Of a stretch of DNA of 64,000 bases, positions 44,319 to 54,683 are shown one piece after another. Both the position numbers and the translations under genes were made by a program. Source of the stretch: Undibacterium cyanobacteriorum (GTDB lineage Bacteria; Pseudomonadota; Gammaproteobacteria; Burkholderiales; Burkholderiaceae_D); the NCBI RefSeq assembly GCF_031326225.1, contig NZ_CP133720.1, positions 2,046,001-2,110,000 of the forward strand. The letters run 5' to 3'. Position 1 is the first letter of the stretch, and the number at the start of each line of letters is the position of its first letter. Below the pieces are notes generated by a model. The model was given only the letters and a program-made list of their open reading frames with translations, was not told the origin of the DNA and made no database searches.

Positions 44319-45020
44319 ATGAACGTGATTGAAAACGATAAGCAAAGAATAGTGGATGAAGCGATTATTAGTCGTCGTTCTATACGTGCGTTTTTGCCTA
44401 CTCAAGTTGAGCGGGGTGATGTCGAGGAAATTTTGCGGGTGGCTGCTAGAGCGCCATCGGGAACCAATACTCAACCTTGGAAGGTTTATGTTGTAAGTGG
44501 TGACAGCAAAACGCAATTGGAACAAAAAATATTGGCCGCGCATAATGATCCTGAGGTCGCACGCAGTCACACTGAAGAGTATAACTACTATCCCACCGAG
44601 TGGCGCTCACCATATATCGATCGGCGTCGCAAAGTTGGTTGGGATCTTTATGCCTTATTGGGCTTAGGGCGAGAGAACAAGCAGGGCATGCATGCCCAAC
44701 ATGGTCGCAATTACCAGTTTTTTGATGCGCCTGTAGGCTTTATCTTCACGATTGATCGTGTCATGCAACAAGGCTCCTGGTTGGACTATGGGATGTTCTT
44801 GCAGAACATCATGATTACCGCTCGTGGGCGCGGTTTGGATACCTGCCCACAGGCAGCCTTTACTCAATATCATAAAATTATCAGCGAACATCTGGCGATT
44901 CCTGCTGACCAAATGGTCGTTTGCGGAATGGCGCTTGGTTATGCCGACGAAAGTAAGATTGAGAACACCTTGAAAACTGAGCGCGCTAAGGTGGACGAGT
45001 TTGCTCGGTTCTTCGATTAA
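44319..45020 (+). CDS. Nitroreductase family protein (FMN-dependent)
   Basis: 233 residues from ATG 44319, which has GGGAG 4 bases upstream; an in-frame ATG at 44283 overlaps the helicase stop. FMN-binding signature SRRSIRAFLPTQV and ARAPSGTNTQPWKVYVV. C-terminal GMALGYADES. It reduces nitroaromatics or quinones in general; the substrate is unknown. Only 35 bases separate it from the helicase gene. Confidence 0.88.
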   Translation: MNVIENDKQRIVDEAIISRRSIRAFLPTQVERGDVEEILRVAARAPSGTNTQPWKVYVVSGDSKTQLEQKILAAHNDPEVARSHTEEYNYYPTEWRSPYIDRRRKVGWDLYALLGLGRENKQGMHAQHGRNYQFFDAPVGFIFTIDRVMQQGSWLDYGMFLQNIMITARGRGLDTCPQAAFTQYHKIISEHLAIPADQMVVCGMALGYADESKIENTLKTERAKVDEFARFFD

Positions 45021-45103
45021 AAAGGCGATACACTAAGTCTTCGAAATCTCATCACCGCGATGCTATTGACGGAGTGCTTAATGGCGTTTGATAAGAAAAA
45101 TTC

Positions 45104-45131
45104 TTGCCGTTTGGAAATCCTTTGATATGAT
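45104..45131 (+). promoter_or_regulatory. Candidate sigma-70 promoter of the PBP7-type gene
   Basis: TTGCCG (45104-45109), a 16-base spacer and TATGAT (45126-45131), in the 231-base spacer before the endopeptidase gene. Transcription would begin about 110 bases before the ATG. Confidence 0.5.
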
Positions 45132-45251
45132 GTTTCATATTTACGAATGTTTTGTGTGAAGAATCTGCGCTAAGTATTTAATTTTCTTGCGAATTGTCAC
45201 AAATTTGTTAAACTTCTTTCCGCTAGGAATTTTTGTTTGAAGGAGGTATGA

Positions 45252-46367
45252 ATGCTTGCAACTCAATGGATGTCTAAGCTCAGGCTTATGTTTTCTCGTC
45301 CCGCTAAGGCCACATTATTCGCAACGCTTCTTGCTGCACCCCTCATGACTCTTGGTTTGGCAGATCAAGCGACCGCTGCCACACATAAAAAACACGCTAG
45401 CAAGACCAGTTCTGGCAAAGCAAGCGCTGGCAAATCTAAACAAGAAAATGCAAAGACTTCGCGCCATACGAAAACGCAACTAGCGAAGGGGAAGGCACCG
45501 AAGTCTCAAGCTCGCGGGCGTGCTGTGGTGCGCCATGTGGAGGTGATAGATCGTCCTAGTATCGGAGATAAAGCCGGTCTCAAACATTCAGATGATCCAT
45601 TGGCTTTAGCGTCGAACGTTGCATATGTTGTCGATCAAGATAGCTCGAAAGTCTTGTTCGAGAAAAATGCTGAAGTATCTTTGCCGATTGCTTCGATCAC
45701 CAAGTTGATGACTAGCCTCGTCGTCGTCGAAGCCAAGCTAGATCTCAATGAGATGATTGAGATTACCAATGAAGATTTAGACAAAGAGAAGGGTACTGGC
45801 TCTCGTTTGCAAGTAGGGGCAAAACTGTCTCGCGCTGATTTGTTGCATATCGCTTTGATGAGCTCAGAAAATCGTGCGGCTTCCGCATTAGGCCGAAATT
45901 ATCCGGGTGGTTTGCCTGCCTTTGTGAACGCGATGAATGCCAAGGCAAAGCAATTAGGAATGAATGATACCAACTACGTCGATTCAAGCGGATTGTCGAG
46001 CAAAAACGTTGCGAGTGCGCGAGACTTGGTAAAGCTGATTAACGCCGCATATCAATATCCTTTGATCCGCGAGTATTCCACCGATTCCAAATATGTGGTG
46101 ACGCCAAATCCAAATGGCCGCCGTACCTTGGAATATGGGACGACAAATAAATTGGTTGCAGAGCCAGATTGGAATATCGGTTTACAGAAGACAGGATACA
46201 TCTCTGAGGCTGGACGGTGCTTGGTGATGCAGGCCATTATCGAGGGGCGAAACGTTGTAATGGTATTCCTCGATTCCAAGGGTAAATATTCGCGTTTGGC
46301 TGATGCTGGTCGGATCAAGAAATGGATACAAGCAACGATGCATCCGCAAGCGAAACAGTATATGTAG
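45252..46367 (+). CDS. pbpG: D-alanyl-D-alanine endopeptidase, PBP7 family
   Basis: 371 residues. Signal peptide ending near residue 40, then a long Lys/Ser-rich linker (about 42-100). The S11 peptidase domain has SITK (active Ser and Lys), SEN and KTG motifs. It cleaves peptidoglycan cross-links in the periplasm. AGGAGG SD lies 5 bases before the ATG. The KTG-distal part is short, fitting PBP7 and not PBP5. Confidence 0.9.
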   Translation: MLATQWMSKLRLMFSRPAKATLFATLLAAPLMTLGLADQATAATHKKHASKTSSGKASAGKSKQENAKTSRHTKTQLAKGKAPKSQARGRAVVRHVEVIDRPSIGDKAGLKHSDDPLALASNVAYVVDQDSSKVLFEKNAEVSLPIASITKLMTSLVVVEAKLDLNEMIEITNEDLDKEKGTGSRLQVGAKLSRADLLHIALMSSENRAASALGRNYPGGLPAFVNAMNAKAKQLGMNDTNYVDSSGLSSKNVASARDLVKLINAAYQYPLIREYSTDSKYVVTPNPNGRRTLEYGTTNKLVAEPDWNIGLQKTGYISEAGRCLVMQAIIEGRNVVMVFLDSKGKYSRLADAGRIKKWIQATMHPQAKQYM

Positions 46368-46396
46368 TTGGGGCGCCTTCAAGGTTCATTAAATGC

Positions 46397-46426
46397 TAAA
46401 GCCCTGCGTGGAAACGCGGGGCTTTT
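46397..46426 (+). terminator. Rho-independent terminator after pbpG
   Basis: AAAGCCCTGCGT and ACGCGGGGCTTTT form a stem with one T-G wobble around a GGAA loop, followed by TTTTC. Confidence 0.8.
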
Positions 46427-46484
46427 CTATTGGGAGTGCACTGCAATACTCACGAGTTACACAAGCTACATGATGGTACTGGCA

Positions 46485-49202
46485 CTACTGAACGTCTTCG
46501 AAGAGCAACTCCCATAAATTGGTACTAGCGACAATGGACTCTTGAACTTTCTCTCGTTTCACTCTGGCCTTTTCTTCTCCCTGCAGGCGAATATTATGCT
46601 GATACTTACGTAGCTGGCGATACGTGTTTGCGGTCGCACTTGCAAGGTCTGCGGGAATCAAACCGAGTTCTCCACAACGCTTGAGCAAGGCGATATTGCC
46701 AAGATTTCCAGTCAGTTCGGGATGGACTTGGGCATACTGCAGAATCAGAAATTGAACGATAAACTCGATGTCGATCATGCCACCGAAATCATGTTTAAGA
46801 TCGAATAATTCAGTGCGATTGACGTTTGCTTCGCGCATACGTTTTCGCATGTGTATCACTTCTTCTTTGAGCTTCGCTTCGTCTCGTGTTTGGCGCAAAA
46901 CAGTACTACGAATTGTTTCAAACTTCGCTCCAATCTGCTTATCGCCAGCGCAGAACCTCGCACGTGTAAGTGCTTGGTGTTCCCACAGCCAAGCAGACTT
47001 TTCTTGATAGCGGGCGAAGGAATTGAGGGACGAGACCATCAGTCCACTGGCACCATCGGGCCGTAATGCGATATCAATATCGAATAAGATCCCCGCGGCG
47101 GTATGGGTGGTCATCCAAGTGATGAAGCGCTGCGCGAGTTTTGCATACAATGCGGGAGCCTCTTGGTCATCGTCCTCGTACAGAAAAATGAGATCGAGAT
47201 CAGATGCATAACTGAGTTCTTTGCCTCCAAGTTTTCCGTAGGCGATGACGGCGAACTGAGGTTTGTCTAGATGTCGATTTGGAATGCTTTGCCACACGCT
47301 GTTGACTACTTGTTCGACAATAATGTCGGCGAGCTTAGATAGTAAGTCAGCGAGATGTTCTACAGAGACGCGCCCTTCAAGATCTTGCGCGAGTAAGCGG
47401 AATAACAAAGCGTGATGGGATTCACGTAGGCAGTCTAATTGGCTTTCGATATCACCGTTGTGAGCCTGCATGGTCTCGCGAAGTTCGTCGGCATACATCT
47501 CCCAATCGGGAACCTGATGGAGAACTGTTTCATCGAGTAATTCGTCGAGAAGAATAGGATGCCGATTGAGAAATTTCGCAGCCCAGTCGCTGGCGGCCAT
47601 CATGCGTACAACACGTTCTAATGCATGTGGAAATTCGAGTAAGAGCGATAAGTAGGCTGTGCGTCGAACGATGTGTTCCAGGAAGTCTAGAAATCGTCCT
47701 AAGGTCTCCGCTTGTTTTTCAGTTTGTGTTGCGATTGCATTGAGTGCAGCATTGATCAAACGAGTGATTTTCTCTTGAGTGCCCTCACTCAATGCTTGCA
47801 CTTTGGGGGACTGCCAAGTGGCCGCGATGCGTTGTGCAATACTACTTGGATCAGCAATATTCAGCGACTCAAGGTGCTGTACTATTGTTTCATTGGCGTC
47901 CTCGCCGCTCAGTGCCGACGCGTCTATTTGCTGTTCTTGATCCGTCTTGTCCTTAAAGATAGCGTCAAATTGTTCAGCAACAAATCGCATGTGTGGCAGC
48001 AAGACTTGATTGAGGGCGTCTACATCATCGAACCCCATCATGTTGGCGATGCGGTTTTGGTCTTCGCGATTACTCGGAAAAATATGGGTTTGCGCATCAT
48101 CCAAGTACTGCAAACGGTGTTCGACGTTGCGAAGGAAAGTGTAGGCATCCAACAGCTTATCGATAACCAAACTATCAAGAATGCAGCTTTCGGCTAAAGT
48201 AAGTAGTGTCTGTCGAGTTGAACGGTCGCGTAAATGTGCCTCGCGTCCTCCTCGAATTAATTGGAAAACTTGTGCGAGAAATTCCACTTCACGTATGCCA
48301 CCGCGACCTAACTTAACATTGATGCCGCGTTCAGGATGACGAGTTTCTTGCCGCACGACTTCCGCACGAATTTGATGATGCATATTGCGCAGCGAATCAA
48401 TTACGCCGTAATCGAGGTAGCGTCGGTAGACGAAAGGGAAAATGAGCTTCTGGAGTGCCGCAATATCATCACTGCGTCCCGTGATTGCCCGTGCTTTGAC
48501 CCAGGCATAACGTTCCCATTCGCGGCCTTGCACTAAGAAATAGTCTTCGATCATGCCGAAGCTTGCCACCAAGGGACCGGAGGCTCCATTCGGGCGTAAG
48601 GCCATATCGACGCGAAAAGAAAAACCATCTTCAGTAATTTCGGAAATGGCGGCGATGAGTTTTTTTCCTAGCCTGCTGAAATATTCATGGTTCGACAGTT
48701 GGCGCTGATCACCTGTGGCGTTGGTTTCACCGTCTTCGTTGTAGCAAAAAATAAGGTCGATATCGGAGGATACATTGAGCTCATAACCGCCAAGTTTTCC
48801 CATGCCAAGCACAATCAGTTCTTGAACGCTATGACTCTCTTCGCCAATTGGCTGACCATGTTGCGCAGTCATCTCGGCATTAAGCTCAGCTAGATGAGTT
48901 TGAATCACGAAGTCGGCAAAGTGACTAATTGCCGTAATGACCTCATGTAGTTCGGCCTTAGCTTCCAGATCACGACTAATCAAGCTTGCCATTAGCAAAT
49001 TCCTTGAGCGTCGCATCGCCGCCCCAAGCGCGAGACCGTCATCAGATTCGGATTTCAATAACTCAGGAAATTTCTTTGAGTCTAAAGGTGATTTTGTCCA
49101 TTCCTTTAGTTTGTCGGCGCGATCTTCTTTGGCTGCCAGCCATCTGTGTACAAAACGTGAATCGAGGGTTCCATTGAGGCTGAGGATAGGATGAACATTC
49201 AT
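46485..49202 (-). CDS. glnE: Glutamine synthetase adenylyltransferase / deadenylase
   Basis: Bifunctional nitrogen regulator that adds or removes AMP on glutamine synthetase under PII control. About 905 residues from ATG 49202; a GTG 15 bases upstream is possible and neither has a clear SD. Two nucleotidyltransferase halves are visible: GMGKLGGYELNVSSDIDLIF near residue 150 and AYGKLGGKELSYASDLDLIF near residue 660. Length is near the family norm, and both active sites look intact. Divergent from yhdP, as in many Betaproteobacteria. Confidence 0.95.
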   Translation of the reverse strand: MNVHPILSLNGTLDSRFVHRWLAAKEDRADKLKEWTKSPLDSKKFPELLKSESDDGLALGAAMRRSRNLLMASLISRDLEAKAELHEVITAISHFADFVIQTHLAELNAEMTAQHGQPIGEESHSVQELIVLGMGKLGGYELNVSSDIDLIFCYNEDGETNATGDQRQLSNHEYFSRLGKKLIAAISEITEDGFSFRVDMALRPNGASGPLVASFGMIEDYFLVQGREWERYAWVKARAITGRSDDIAALQKLIFPFVYRRYLDYGVIDSLRNMHHQIRAEVVRQETRHPERGINVKLGRGGIREVEFLAQVFQLIRGGREAHLRDRSTRQTLLTLAESCILDSLVIDKLLDAYTFLRNVEHRLQYLDDAQTHIFPSNREDQNRIANMMGFDDVDALNQVLLPHMRFVAEQFDAIFKDKTDQEQQIDASALSGEDANETIVQHLESLNIADPSSIAQRIAATWQSPKVQALSEGTQEKITRLINAALNAIATQTEKQAETLGRFLDFLEHIVRRTAYLSLLLEFPHALERVVRMMAASDWAAKFLNRHPILLDELLDETVLHQVPDWEMYADELRETMQAHNGDIESQLDCLRESHHALLFRLLAQDLEGRVSVEHLADLLSKLADIIVEQVVNSVWQSIPNRHLDKPQFAVIAYGKLGGKELSYASDLDLIFLYEDDDQEAPALYAKLAQRFITWMTTHTAAGILFDIDIALRPDGASGLMVSSLNSFARYQEKSAWLWEHQALTRARFCAGDKQIGAKFETIRSTVLRQTRDEAKLKEEVIHMRKRMREANVNRTELFDLKHDFGGMIDIEFIVQFLILQYAQVHPELTGNLGNIALLKRCGELGLIPADLASATANTYRQLRKYQHNIRLQGEEKARVKREKVQESIVASTNLWELLFEDVQ

Positions 49203-49512
49203 TGAAATTATGATCACAAAATGTTAGTGTTTGCCTGTCACCGCTAAAACAAGCAGTTTGGTGTTTGTTTTGATTGTAAGCGATCAAGCAATTTCCACCT
49301 AGAATGCTTACTGTGATAGTGTCATGCCGCTGATGTATTCGGGATCGTTGTTGCACTGGCGCCCTATAGAAAATGTGCAGATAGTTACTGTATTCTTGAG
49401 ATACTCATTGTTATATTTTAGAGATCTTCGGTCGTTTCGATGGATTCTTCTTGTATTTTGCACCTTCGTTCTTCAGCATACTGCAGTATAGGTTTTCGAT
49501 AATTCGCCGTTG
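49203..49512. other. Divergent glnE / yhdP spacer
   Basis: About 310 bases. It must hold promoters for both flanks. I found no sigma-54-type (TGGCAC-N5-TTGCA) sequence, no hairpin with a T-run and no RNA gene. Confidence 0.4.
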
Positions 49513-52500
49513 ATGTTTAAATTTTCCTCCTCACAGAAGCAACTTCATGCAACTGGGCGAGCGCCGCGCTCCCTCTGGCGCAACTTTAAGGGATTTTGCT
49601 TAGTTACTGCTCATCACAGTGGACGCACTGCACGTTTCACTTTGCGTTGGTGCTGGAGAAGTTTTCTCCTTGCCTATTTCTTACTGGCGACATTGTTTTT
49701 GGTTTCGCGCTTCCTCGTTTTACCGAGTCTTGAAAATTACAAGCCGGAGTTTGAGGACTACGCTTCTAAACAGCTGCATCGTGAAGTCAAAATAGGTGGT
49801 TTGCATGCGCGTTGGCAGGGTTGGCATCCAGAAATCGATTTGCAAAATGTGCGAGTACTCGATGCAAACGGCAATCCAGCACTTGTGCTTCCTGAGGTGC
49901 ACACGCAAATCTCATGGTGGAGTATTTTTGCCTTCGATTTACGATTTTCGCGTTTTGAACTGGTTGGTCCAAGTCTACAAGCTCGTCGTTTATCTGATGG
50001 GCAAATTGAAGTTGCAGGTTTTCGCTTAGCAGAATCGAAGCCAGGCGGGGATAGCGCAGAGAGGGCGCTGTCATGGATTCTTGCACAAAATGAACTCAGT
50101 ATTGCGAATGGACGTTTTGTCTGGATCAATGATGTAAAGCCTGAACAACAGCTTGAACTTGATAATTTCAATCTCCTGGTGCGTAACGAATGGCGACATC
50201 ATCGCCTCGCGATTCAGGCGACACCTCCCGCGGTACTTGCCGCGCCAATTGATCTTCGTCTCAATTTGCACCAGTCCCTATTTGCAAAGAAGCAGTTAGA
50301 TCTCGGGTCTTGGTCAGGTGAGATTTTTCTGGATCTGAAAGAGGCGGATCTTCCTAAGCTCAAAAACTATGTGAGTTTGCCTTTCACGCTCGAGAAATCT
50401 GTTGGCGCCGTTAAAGCTTGGCTGAGGCTCGAAGGTGGACATGTCGCGGACTTCACTGCAGATCTCGCATTGCGCGATGTTTTGGGACGCTTCAGACAAG
50501 ATCTTCCGCCGCTCGACATGGACTACATCAGTGGCAGAGTCATCGCCACCGAACGCGTGATCAAGGACTATCGTTATTTGCCGAACATTTTGGGACAAAC
50601 TGGGCATAGCATCGCGGTTGAAAATTTCTCGATGCAGACACGTGACGGCAAGATTTTGCCTTCAACAAGTGTCCGTGAAACCTATGTTCCCGCACATAAG
50701 GATCAAGCTGAAAAAGTCGAATTACACGCAAAGCTTTTGGATCTTCAATCGATCGCGAATTTTGCCGAACATTTGCCGCTTCCAGCTGATCAACGACGAC
50801 TCTTAATCGACGTTGCACCTAAAGGCGTATTGAAAGATTTTACTGCGCGTTGGCAGGGTAGCCTTCCGAATGTTACAAGCTATACGATCGATGGTGAATT
50901 CTCGGGTTTGGAAATGCGGCCGCTCAAAGCTCAGTTGGCGCGAGCTAAATCTGGCAAGATACCAGCACGGGCTGGATTTCCTGCGATACCAGGGTTTGAT
51001 AATGTGAGTGGAAGTATCAGCGCCAACGAAAAGGGTGGTCGACTGAGTCTAGATTCGAAAGATCTGAAACTGCAGTTACCGAGCTATTTTGTTGATCCTG
51101 AAATGCCATTCGATCGTTTTGTGTTGCAGTCGAAATGGGATATTCAAAATAATCAAAGTCTGCGATTCGAAATTCAAAATCTCGAATTCGAACAGAATGG
51201 TACACATGGACGTGTGCATGGCTCGCACCGCCGCGACCTTACGCAAATGGATTTGGGTGAGGTCGAACTACAGGGCGAGTTAGATGGTTTTGACCTACGC
51301 ACCATCACTCGCTACATTCCGGAAAAAACACCCGAGCATCTCAGACATTGGCTCTCAAGCGCATTACTCGAAGGTAAAGCAAATAACGTAAGCCTGCGAT
51401 TGAATGGACGCTTACGCGATTTTCCATTTACGGGACTAGACAGTAAAGGGCGCGCGAATGGCGAGTTCATCGTTAAGGGCAATATTGCCAATGGCAAACT
51501 TAATTTCTTGCCTGGCGTGTATGCCAAGGACGGCGTGGCACCATTTTGGCCGGTGATTGACTCCATCAAAGGTGGTTTTGTATTTGAAAAGTCGCGTATG
51601 GAGATTCGGGCAGAATCGGCGTTGACGAATCAAGTGCCACTCAACAAAGTCGTTGCAGTCATTCCTGATTTAGCAAGTCACGAAGCAGTGCTGCAAATTG
51701 ATGGTAATGCGACAGGAAATTTGCAGGCGATGTTTGGGTATGTCAAGGCAAGTCCCGTGGATGAATGGTTAGGTCAATTCTTGCACGACGCGACAGGCTC
51801 GGGTAATGCGCAGCTAGGGCTGAAATTGTTCTTGCCACTGCATAATATTATTGATTCAAAAGTAACTGGCGTGCTGCAATTGAATGGTAATGAAAGTCAA
51901 TTGCAAACTAGTTTGCCTCATATCTCTGGTATCACCGGCAAACTCGAATTTAATGAGCGTGGTCTGAATTTATATGGTTTGAAAGCGCAGGCCTTAGGTG
52001 GGCCTCTTGTCGCTTCGGGTGGGACACAAAAAGATGGTTCAATCCGGATGCGATTTGAAGGTGTCGCGACGAGTGATGGCATCCAAAATCAATTCAAGGG
52101 CTCTGAATTAACACCGCTTTTGTCAAAACTGAGTGGGAATAGCCGTTATCTCACGCAAGTGAATGTGAAGCGACGTGCACTTGAAGTGATCGTCGAGAGT
52201 AATCTGCAAGGCCTTGGAATCGATTTGCCAGAGCCGTTTGCAAAGCTGCCGACTGAAAATTTGCCGCTGCATTTCGAGCTACAGCCAGAGCCTGCCAGCG
52301 ATCATTCTGAGCTTCGGGATACAGTGAAAGTCGCTGTTGGCGAGCGGCTTTTGGCGCAGTATCAACGGCGTCGTAAACTTGAAAATGGAGCGAAAACTCA
52401 GGTGGTTCGAGGTGCGATCGGTATTAATGCACCGCTGAGTATTCCTGAAGATGGCCTGACAACTCAGTTGAATCTTAAAAGCTTGGTTCTTGACGATTGG

Positions 52501-53763
52501 GCTCGATTGTTCGACCAGAACGGGTCGCAACTGACTGCCTCGACTAGTGTGAACTCCGAGTCTGAGATGTTGCAATATGTCATGCCAAAGAAGATTTCTC
52601 TTACGACTGATACCTTAGTAGTGATGGGGAAACGCCTTGATAAATTGGTTGTCGGTGCGTCGCGAAGTGGCAATTCATGGCAAGCAAATGTCGATGCGAA
52701 ACAGATTTCAGGAGCGTTGTCATGGAGCCCTCCAAATGAACGCCATGAGCAAGGCTTAATCGCAGCAAAACTATCTCGCTTGTCGATACCGAAGTCAGCG
52801 GCGGGCGAGGTCGGAGAGCTATTGCAGGCGAAAAATTTGCCTCAGAGCTTACCTGCGCTTGAGGTACAAGCTGACCAATTCGAACTTTATGGAAAAACAC
52901 TGGGCCATTTGGATTTGGCGGCAAAAAACGTCAGAAAGAGTAATGAGCGACAGTGGGTGATTGAGCAGCTTCGATTAAAGAATGAAGATGCTGAACTCAA
53001 GGCGAATGGTAGTTGGAATGTAAGCGATCACGTCAGTAAGACAGCATTGAATTTTTCGCTGGATATTGCGAACGCAGGTTTCCTGCTTGAGCGATTCGGG
53101 TTTAAGGAATTGATGAGAGCAGGGAAGGGAAAGATCGAAGGGGACGTCAATTGGCAGGGGCTTCCGTTCGAATTTGATATCCCAAGCCTTGCTGGGCAGT
53201 TGCAATTAAAAATGAGCGCGGGCCAATTTTTGAAGGTTGATCCGGCGGGATCGAAACTGATCGGGGTCCTTAATATGCAGTCAATCCCGCGCCGTTTCAC
53301 ACTTGATTTTAGAGACGTTTTTTCAGAGGGCTTTGCTTTTGATACGATTGCAGGCACGGCACGTATCGAAAAGGGTGTGGCGCATACGGATAATTTGAAG
53401 ATGAACAGTGTCAGCGCGACGGTGCTGATGGAGGGCAATGCAGATATTGGTAAGGAAATTCAAGACTTACATGTGGCAGTGATTCCTGATTTGAATGTTG
53501 GAGCGGCCTCTATGGTGTATGGTTTAGCGGTGAATCCTGTGGTGGGACTTGGTACATTCTTGGCGCAATTGCTTTTTAAAGACCCGTTGAAAAGGGCATT
53601 CACTTATGAGTACAGAGTCACCGGCCCATGGACTGATCCGGTCGTCGTCAAACTTGAGAATGCCGAGCGTCAGGCTATTTTGGAAAAACAAAGAGCTGAA
53701 AAGTTGAAGGCGGACAAATTGAAAGCGGATCAGGCAGACAGCGCTACACAGAAAAAACCGTAA
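49513..53763 (+). CDS. yhdP: YhdP family AsmA/TamB-like envelope lipid-transfer protein
   Basis: 1416 residues. One N-terminal membrane helix (SFLLAYFLLATLFLVSRFLVL, about residue 55), then a very long periplasmic beta-rich region with DUF3971-type and AsmA-type segments (for example ITGKLEFNERGLNLYGLKAQ). It ends in a basic/acidic Lys-rich tail. In E. coli, YhdP with TamB and YdbH moves phospholipids to the outer membrane. ATG 49513 is preferred to the TTG one codon upstream. First gene of yhdP-nit-tldD. Confidence 0.92.
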   Translation: MFKFSSSQKQLHATGRAPRSLWRNFKGFCLVTAHHSGRTARFTLRWCWRSFLLAYFLLATLFLVSRFLVLPSLENYKPEFEDYASKQLHREVKIGGLHARWQGWHPEIDLQNVRVLDANGNPALVLPEVHTQISWWSIFAFDLRFSRFELVGPSLQARRLSDGQIEVAGFRLAESKPGGDSAERALSWILAQNELSIANGRFVWINDVKPEQQLELDNFNLLVRNEWRHHRLAIQATPPAVLAAPIDLRLNLHQSLFAKKQLDLGSWSGEIFLDLKEADLPKLKNYVSLPFTLEKSVGAVKAWLRLEGGHVADFTADLALRDVLGRFRQDLPPLDMDYISGRVIATERVIKDYRYLPNILGQTGHSIAVENFSMQTRDGKILPSTSVRETYVPAHKDQAEKVELHAKLLDLQSIANFAEHLPLPADQRRLLIDVAPKGVLKDFTARWQGSLPNVTSYTIDGEFSGLEMRPLKAQLARAKSGKIPARAGFPAIPGFDNVSGSISANEKGGRLSLDSKDLKLQLPSYFVDPEMPFDRFVLQSKWDIQNNQSLRFEIQNLEFEQNGTHGRVHGSHRRDLTQMDLGEVELQGELDGFDLRTITRYIPEKTPEHLRHWLSSALLEGKANNVSLRLNGRLRDFPFTGLDSKGRANGEFIVKGNIANGKLNFLPGVYAKDGVAPFWPVIDSIKGGFVFEKSRMEIRAESALTNQVPLNKVVAVIPDLASHEAVLQIDGNATGNLQAMFGYVKASPVDEWLGQFLHDATGSGNAQLGLKLFLPLHNIIDSKVTGVLQLNGNESQLQTSLPHISGITGKLEFNERGLNLYGLKAQALGGPLVASGGTQKDGSIRMRFEGVATSDGIQNQFKGSELTPLLSKLSGNSRYLTQVNVKRRALEVIVESNLQGLGIDLPEPFAKLPTENLPLHFELQPEPASDHSELRDTVKVAVGERLLAQYQRRRKLENGAKTQVVRGAIGINAPLSIPEDGLTTQLNLKSLVLDDWARLFDQNGSQLTASTSVNSESEMLQYVMPKKISLTTDTLVVMGKRLDKLVVGASRSGNSWQANVDAKQISGALSWSPPNERHEQGLIAAKLSRLSIPKSAAGEVGELLQAKNLPQSLPALEVQADQFELYGKTLGHLDLAAKNVRKSNERQWVIEQLRLKNEDAELKANGSWNVSDHVSKTALNFSLDIANAGFLLERFGFKELMRAGKGKIEGDVNWQGLPFEFDIPSLAGQLQLKMSAGQFLKVDPAGSKLIGVLNMQSIPRRFTLDFRDVFSEGFAFDTIAGTARIEKGVAHTDNLKMNSVSATVLMEGNADIGKEIQDLHVAVIPDLNVGAASMVYGLAVNPVVGLGTFLAQLLFKDPLKRAFTYEYRVTGPWTDPVVVKLENAERQAILEKQRAEKLKADKLKADQADSATQKKP

Positions 53764-53824
53764 GACCGAGATTATCGGTGTAACGAGGTGCTAATCATTA
53801 AAAGAATGAAAGTAGGACTACGTC

Positions 53825-54625
53825 ATGAAAATCGCAGCGATACAAATGGTTTCTAGTGCATCGCCTCTTACGAATATGGCCACGGCTGAACGCCTGATTC
53901 GACAAGCGAAGCTAGAAGGTGCTGAGTTAATTGCATTACCTGAATACTGGTCGATCATGGGATTGCGCGATCAGGACAAAGTACTGTGCGCAGAAACGTT
54001 TGACCAGGGCCCTTTGCAAGATTTTATGCAAGCCTTGGCACAGGAGTTAGAGATCTATTTGATTGGTGGCACCATCCCTCTCAAATCGGAAATAACTGAC
54101 AAGATTTACAATGCCTGTCTGACGTATGGGCCACAAGGCGAACTCGTTACAAGATATGACAAGATTCATTTGTTTGGCTTTAGAAATGGGGATGAGTCTT
54201 ACCAGGAGTCAAATACCATCACCCCTGGGCATGAAGTCGGTAGTTTTCAGCTTCCCATCGGGAAAGTTGGTTTAGGAATTTGCTATGATCTACGATTCCC
54301 AGAGTTGTTCCGAAGTATGGGACAATGCAGCCTCATGGTATTGCCCGCGGCGTTCACGCATGTGACAGGTCAGGCACATTGGGAAGTTTTGTTGCGCGCA
54401 CGAGCCATTGAAAATCAATGCTACGTGCTTGCTTCCGCCCAAGGTGGTTTGCATGAAAATGGTCGTCGTACTTGGGGCCATAGCATGCTAATTGACCCAT
54501 GGGGTAAGATTATCGACTGTGTTGATGAAGGCGAAGGTATTTGCGTAGGTGATTTAGACCTCGAAAATATGGGAAAAATGCGGGCTAATTTGCCAGCGTT
54601 GCAGCATCGGAAAATTGCTTGTTGA
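53825..54625 (+). CDS. Carbon-nitrogen hydrolase, Nit/omega-amidase-like
   Basis: 266 residues, one nitrilase-fold domain. The triad is Glu40 (ALPEYW), Lys113 (RYDKIHLF) and Cys153 (GICYDLRFPE). This Nit type in other organisms hydrolyses deaminated glutathione or omega-amides, but the substrate here is not proved. It lies between yhdP and tldD, a common betaproteobacterial order. Confidence 0.92.
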   Translation: MKIAAIQMVSSASPLTNMATAERLIRQAKLEGAELIALPEYWSIMGLRDQDKVLCAETFDQGPLQDFMQALAQELEIYLIGGTIPLKSEITDKIYNACLTYGPQGELVTRYDKIHLFGFRNGDESYQESNTITPGHEVGSFQLPIGKVGLGICYDLRFPELFRSMGQCSLMVLPAAFTHVTGQAHWEVLLRARAIENQCYVLASAQGGLHENGRRTWGHSMLIDPWGKIIDCVDEGEGICVGDLDLENMGKMRANLPALQHRKIAC

Positions 54626-54683
54626 TGGTTTGTTGATGGTCGGTACATCCATCTTGTGACTGAAATTGAAAGATCCAAAAATA

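Noticed and set aside
46430..46484. Search for a sigma-54 promoter using TGGCAC at 46477
   Set aside because: The sequence after the spacer is not TTGCA-like, and the site is at the 3' end of glnE.
47712..48197. 161-codon plus-strand open frame inside glnE
   Set aside because: Antisense shadow of a well-conserved enzyme; the translation has no domain character.
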